Assembly (NCBI GenBank): GCA_016293615.1
Contig: JAEDDX010000001.1
Location: 59,724 to 123,723, forward strand
DNA length: 64,000 bases
Reading direction: 5' to 3'
From: Acetatifactor sp.
GTDB taxonomy: Bacteria > Bacillota > Clostridia > Lachnospirales > Lachnospiraceae
Of the stretch, positions 60,878 through 64,000 are shown piece after piece. The position numbers and the translations under genes are program-made. Position 1 is the first letter of the stretch. Every line of letters starts with the position of its first letter. The notes beneath the pieces are model-generated. The model was not told the DNA's origin and did not search any database. It saw nothing but the letters and a program-made list of their open reading frames with translations.

Positions 60878-61645
60878 ATGGCTATTGTTAAAAATGAAAT
60901 ACCAATTTTAGAGTTTGACACAGAGCAGACAGCAGTTCTCAATCCCACTCATGAAAATCTCGGCTTGAACCTTCCCGAGAAATGTGTGTTCGCTTTTCTC
61001 GGTGCTTACATAGATGAATACGCTAATAAAACCAATACCAAACAGGTATCAACTTTTGTGAGTGCAACAAAGCATTATCCCATTTACATTACAAAGTACA
61101 AAGGTGAGGAGATTGTGCTTTGCCAAGCACCCGTTGGCTCTGCACCTGCGACACAGATACTGGATTGGCTGATTGGTTATGGCGTTCGTGAAATTATCTC
61201 GGCAGGCAGTTGCGGTGCCCTTGAAAAATTTCCCGAAAGTACATTCCTTGTTCCTTGCAAGGCTCTGCGTGATGAGGGAACATCCTATCACTATGCTCCA
61301 CCCTCACGGTTTATGGAAATCAGCGAGAAGGCAAGAAAAGCAATTGAAGAAACCATTCTTGAACATGGCATGAAATATCAAGAGGTCATCACTTGGTCAA
61401 CCGATGGTTTTTTCCGTGAAACCAAAGAGAAGGTGGTTTACCGCAAAAGTGAAGGCTGTGCAGTTGTAGAAATGGAATGCTCTGCTCTTTCTGCTTGTGC
61501 TGATTTTAGGGGGGCAACTTGGGGAATGATACTTTACACCGCAGATAGCCTTGCAGATGTTGACAAATACGATGAGCGAAATTGGGGCGGTAATGTGTAT
61601 GAATATGCCCTTACGCTCTGCCTTGATGCGGTTACTAAATTGTAA
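60878..61645 (+). CDS. Nucleoside phosphorylase
   Basis: The 255-residue protein of the PNP/UDP family has APVGSAPATQILDWLIGYGVREIISAGSCGAL (phosphate/nucleoside loop), WSTDGFFRETKEKV, and VVEMECSALSACADFRG with the ribose-binding Glu-Met-Glu. It releases base and ribose-1-phosphate from a nucleoside, recycling purine or uridine; specificity is open. A promoter (TTGATA 60809-60814, 17 bp, TAACAT 60832-60837) is plausible. Composition is lower in GC than the core and grades into the tail. Confidence 0.92.
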   Translation: MAIVKNEIPILEFDTEQTAVLNPTHENLGLNLPEKCVFAFLGAYIDEYANKTNTKQVSTFVSATKHYPIYITKYKGEEIVLCQAPVGSAPATQILDWLIGYGVREIISAGSCGALEKFPESTFLVPCKALRDEGTSYHYAPPSRFMEISEKARKAIEETILEHGMKYQEVITWSTDGFFRETKEKVVYRKSEGCAVVEMECSALSACADFRGATWGMILYTADSLADVDKYDERNWGGNVYEYALTLCLDAVTKL

Positions 61646-61715
61646 AATAGAGCGATAAATTCCAAGTTAGTGAGCAGAGGATAGTTGGAATTATTATGTG
61701 TGGAGGTACATGGGG

Positions 61716-62213
61716 ATGACTGACATATTGCTTACAGCATTTAGAGGAACTTCGTCTGAAAAACTGATTCGTCAAATTGATTCGTCAAAATACAAAAAAG
61801 TACTACTTCCAAATGACAAAGAGAAAGACTCTGAAATTGTTGATAAGATGATATCCGATGGAAAATATAAATATGTTATATGCCTTGGTCAAAAGCCTAT
61901 TATGAAGGATAAAGTTGCTATAGAGACAACTGCTAAGTGCCGGGATATAAGTATAAATACTTCTTTCCAATATATTGAACTAAAAAACACTTTGGAAGAA
62001 AATGGTATAGAAGTAAAAATCTCTCACAATGCAGGGACTTCATATTGCAATTGTTTGTATTATAATTGCATGATGCATTTGAAACAAAAAGAATTGAACA
62101 CAAAAGTGATTTTTATTCACATTCCTATGCTTAAAAATATAACAGATTCAGTCTTTTTTCCTAAGCTGATACATGTATTAAATGAATTAGAAAAAATAGA
62201 TATTGGAACTTAA
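61716..62213 (+). CDS. Pyroglutamyl-peptidase-like cysteine hydrolase
   Basis: The 165-residue protein keeps the three catalytic positions of C15 pyroglutamyl-peptidase I in order: Glu 70 in the AIETTAK block after LGQKP, Cys 111 in SHNAGTSYCN, and His 135 in VIFIHIPM. It is about 50 residues shorter than the family and the N-terminal FxPFGG motif is missing (TAFRGTSSEKL), so it is diverged. It might remove N-terminal pyroglutamate or act on a related substrate. The start at 61716 follows GGAGG with 9-nt spacing. The gene is strongly AT-rich. Confidence 0.72.
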   Translation: MTDILLTAFRGTSSEKLIRQIDSSKYKKVLLPNDKEKDSEIVDKMISDGKYKYVICLGQKPIMKDKVAIETTAKCRDISINTSFQYIELKNTLEENGIEVKISHNAGTSYCNCLYYNCMMHLKQKELNTKVIFIHIPMLKNITDSVFFPKLIHVLNELEKIDIGT

Positions 62214-62250
62214 AGCTTTTGGGACGATTAGATATGAGGAGTAAGGGAAT

Positions 62251-62892
62251 ATGGCATCAAGAATTATTCATTTGGCAATAACAAATGAGTTGATAAAACA
62301 ACATGAATTTAGTGATGTAGATAGATTGAGGTTCGGAACTATTATTCCGGATGGAGCAGCTAATCGTGAGGAATATTTATCATCACACTTCAAGATGAAA
62401 ATAGGTAACGAAAATGAGAGGACATATGACTTAACTAGATATAGAACTCTATTTGGAGATGCAATGAAAACGGATGATTTCTATTTGGGATATTATCTGC
62501 ATCTTATTCAGGATTTATTGTATAGACATTTTGTATATGACAAGTATCACTGGGATCCGAGACCAGAGGGACATTTGGGACGGCTTTATGATGATTATAG
62601 ACAGATTAATGCCTATCTTATTCGTAAATATGAAATGCAAAATGATATACATATTCCTGCCGACTTTGAAACAGAACGAATAAATGAGATAGCTTCTTTT
62701 CAAACGATACATTTTATGGAAGAATTTAAGAAAGATTTTGAACCGGTTGAATATAAAGAAAGATTCTTTTTTACAGATAGTATGGTTGATGAATATATTC
62801 TATGGGCTGTCCAATTTTGCAAAAAGGAATTGGAGGCTTTAATGGAAAGTACTTATTATTTTGATGAGTATGAATGGTCATGGGGAAAATAG
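62251..62892 (+). CDS. Zinc-dependent phospholipase C-like protein
   Basis: The 213-residue protein has SRIIHLAITNELI, FGTIIPDGAANREEY, and YYLHLIQDLLYRHFVYDKYHW near residues 80-100, the ordered His/Asp metal-ligand pattern of the zinc-phospholipase C/S1-P1 superfamily (PF00882-like). There is no signal peptide, so it probably acts in the cytoplasm on a small substrate. It follows the peptidase-like gene by 37 nt. AT-rich composition suggests transfer together with neighbours. Confidence 0.75.
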   Translation: MASRIIHLAITNELIKQHEFSDVDRLRFGTIIPDGAANREEYLSSHFKMKIGNENERTYDLTRYRTLFGDAMKTDDFYLGYYLHLIQDLLYRHFVYDKYHWDPRPEGHLGRLYDDYRQINAYLIRKYEMQNDIHIPADFETERINEIASFQTIHFMEEFKKDFEPVEYKERFFFTDSMVDEYILWAVQFCKKELEALMESTYYFDEYEWSWGK

Positions 62893-62926
62893 AATGCTAG
62901 TTTGAATGTCCTGACAAAAGTAATAT

Positions 62927-63142
62927 TTGGATCCTATAATTGCTGAGAGAAAAATAAGCAGTTTATTTGAACAGCCAATAATATTGAATGATTCAGTTCT
63001 TATTATGCTATTAATTCGCTACGAAAATATAATATCTGAACTGTACAAGCGATTATTAAAAGCATTTCCGGATGCTTACTTAAAAGAAAAAAGCATTACA
63101 TATAATAAATGTATAGATTTGAATTTAAAGGTGCAGAAATGA
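62927..63142 (+). other. Doubtful short ORF between accessory genes
   Basis: A 71-codon frame starts only at TTG with no convincing ribosome-binding site, encodes a helical segment (ISSLFEQPIILNDSVLIMLLI) and overlaps the CPBP start by 4 bp. It could be a small protein, a decayed gene end, or chance in an AT-rich stretch. Confidence 0.25.
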
Positions 63143-63963
63143 TTAAAAAATTTTATGATAAATGGCCTATTCTATATGGGGTATTATATGGACAAGGATT
63201 ATTCGTATTCTTTGTACTATTGGAATATTTTCTTGTAAGTACGGGTATATCCGAGTGTGGCGTAGTAACAGATTCTTTTATTAGAATAATGTTTGGTATA
63301 TCTGCACTTATCCTGATGAAAAAAAATTACCAAGATAGGTTTCGTGAGCAGTTCACAGTAAAAATTCCTAAAAGCACATGGTTGTTCTCGATTCCTTTCT
63401 TTGTGTTTCTGGGATTACAGTTTTTGTATTTGCCTATTGCAGAAAGCTTAACCATAGCTTATATATCAGCGTTTGTTTTATCTTGCGCTCAACAGTTGGC
63501 AACAGGTTTTTTTGAAGAAACAGCTTCAAAAGGGCTTGTTATGAGTGGTATGCTGTTAAAATGGAAACGTACTGTTCGTGGACGAATATGTATAGTATTT
63601 ATTTCGGGTATGCTTTTTGGAACATTACATATTTTAAATGTTCTGTTCAACGGAGATATTGTTGCTTGCTTATGGCAATCTTTATATTCCAGTGCATTCG
63701 GAGTGTTTTTGGCATCAATTTACTTGCATTCCAACAACATCGTATTGTGTATGATGTTTCATGCTATATGGGATATCTTTGTTAGAATACCAGGTAATTT
63801 TTGTGAGAATATCCAAGAAGGAATTATACTAGATTTTATTTATTTAGCACAGGATATTATAATCTTGGGTGTGTTTCCGTTTGTGGCTATCTTAATTTGC
63901 CTGAAATATAAACCTTTGTCAAAAGCAAATTGTTATATTCAAAGTACAAATTCAAGTTGGTAA
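63139..63963 (+). CDS. CPBP-family intramembrane glutamic endopeptidase
   Basis: The 274-residue multi-helix protein carries the three CPBP motifs: EETASKG (Glu 126-127; the usual EExxxR has Lys in place of Arg), FGTLH (His near 164) and FHAIWD (His near 208). It should cleave membrane substrates; in Firmicutes such proteins often accompany bacteriocins or mature peptides, though no precursor is seen here. Start 63139 follows AAGGTG. It is in the AT-rich tail, with a terminator after it. Confidence 0.85.
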   Translation: MIKKFYDKWPILYGVLYGQGLFVFFVLLEYFLVSTGISECGVVTDSFIRIMFGISALILMKKNYQDRFREQFTVKIPKSTWLFSIPFFVFLGLQFLYLPIAESLTIAYISAFVLSCAQQLATGFFEETASKGLVMSGMLLKWKRTVRGRICIVFISGMLFGTLHILNVLFNGDIVACLWQSLYSSAFGVFLASIYLHSNNIVLCMMFHAIWDIFVRIPGNFCENIQEGIILDFIYLAQDIIILGVFPFVAILICLKYKPLSKANCYIQSTNSSW

Positions 63964-63968
63964 TATAT

Positions 63969-63996
63969 AAGCGAGGGTTTAACAGCCTTCGCTTTT
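63969..63996 (+). terminator. Terminator after the CPBP gene
   Basis: AAGCGAGGG (63969-63977) pairs with CCTTCGCTT (63986-63994) with one wobble, followed by TT at 63995-63996, extending a T4 run. It ends the last transcript of the window. Confidence 0.85.
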
Positions 63997-64000
63997 CTTA

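Noticed and set aside
1..64000. CRISPR arrays, tRNA or rRNA genes, insertion sequences and phage genes
   Set aside because: No spaced direct repeats, cloverleaf-type segments, rRNA-like stretches or transposase/integrase motifs were noticed in any part of the window.

Overview
The window looks like one contig from a Clostridia-type Firmicute, most likely a Lachnospiraceae-like gut anaerobe. The inference rests on moderate GC content, strong Shine-Dalgarno sites (AGGAGG, GGAGG), protein families linked to sporulation (a SPOCS/LysM protein and a SpoIIQ-like degenerate LytM protein), an Fe/Ni/Co-type riboswitch, and a selenium-associated molybdenum hydroxylase island. No rRNA, tRNA, CRISPR array, insertion sequence or phage module was seen.

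Layout. 0-6.4 kb: a soluble sensor kinase, an unusual small Cys-containing protein paired with a Cys-rich U32-like protein, a degenerate M23 protein, an amidohydrolase, and on the minus strand a membrane protein and PlsC. 6.5-20.4 kb: one long plus-strand polysaccharide operon driven by a good sigma-70 promoter. It holds a PglC/WbaP-type initiating sugar transferase, a sugar epimerase/reductase, seven GT2/GT4 glycosyltransferases, a Wzm/Wzt ABC exporter, a methyltransferase with a 63-bp tandem-repeat coiled-coil tail, and an Rmd-like GDP-deoxyhexose reductase. 20.4-29.1 kb: an AraC regulator, Ddl and MurF (cell wall), a PrcB-like lipoprotein, PyrC-PyrK-PyrD, and the SPOCS/LysM protein. 29.1-32.4 kb (minus strand): DUF1934, a small membrane protein, a GntR regulator, IspE and a membrane-anchored protein, with an SGNH-hydrolase remnant between the last two. 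32.6-39.8 kb: a trigger-factor-like lipoprotein, AsnS, an NlpC/P60 hydrolase, TrkA and TrkH, and a small conserved protein.

40-57 kb is the most coherent block, a molybdenum hydroxylase island. It encodes YqeC, YqeB, MoaC, MogA, a CDF metal exporter, a MoeA-like protein, MoaA, a MOSC-XdhC fusion, a lipoprotein, ModABC, an NCS2 purine permease, three xanthine-dehydrogenase-type subunits and a MocA-like nucleotidyltransferase. A structured leader with a terminator precedes yqeC (possibly a Moco riboswitch), a NiCo/czcD-type riboswitch precedes the CDF gene, and an unassigned three-way-junction leader precedes the permease. The genes fit together as molybdate uptake, cofactor synthesis and insertion, purine uptake, and purine hydroxylation.

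57-60.1 kb encodes a methionine-type ABC transporter (MetQ-MetN-MetI). Its leader of about 480 nt carries two Cys/Met-rich short ORFs, a strong intrinsic terminator, and an upstream segment able to compete with it. I regard this as the best candidate for an undescribed regulatory system here. After about 60.8 kb the sequence becomes AT-rich and holds accessory genes: a nucleoside phosphorylase, a pyroglutamyl-peptidase-like protein, a zinc-phospholipase-like protein and a CPBP protease. This end looks horizontally acquired.
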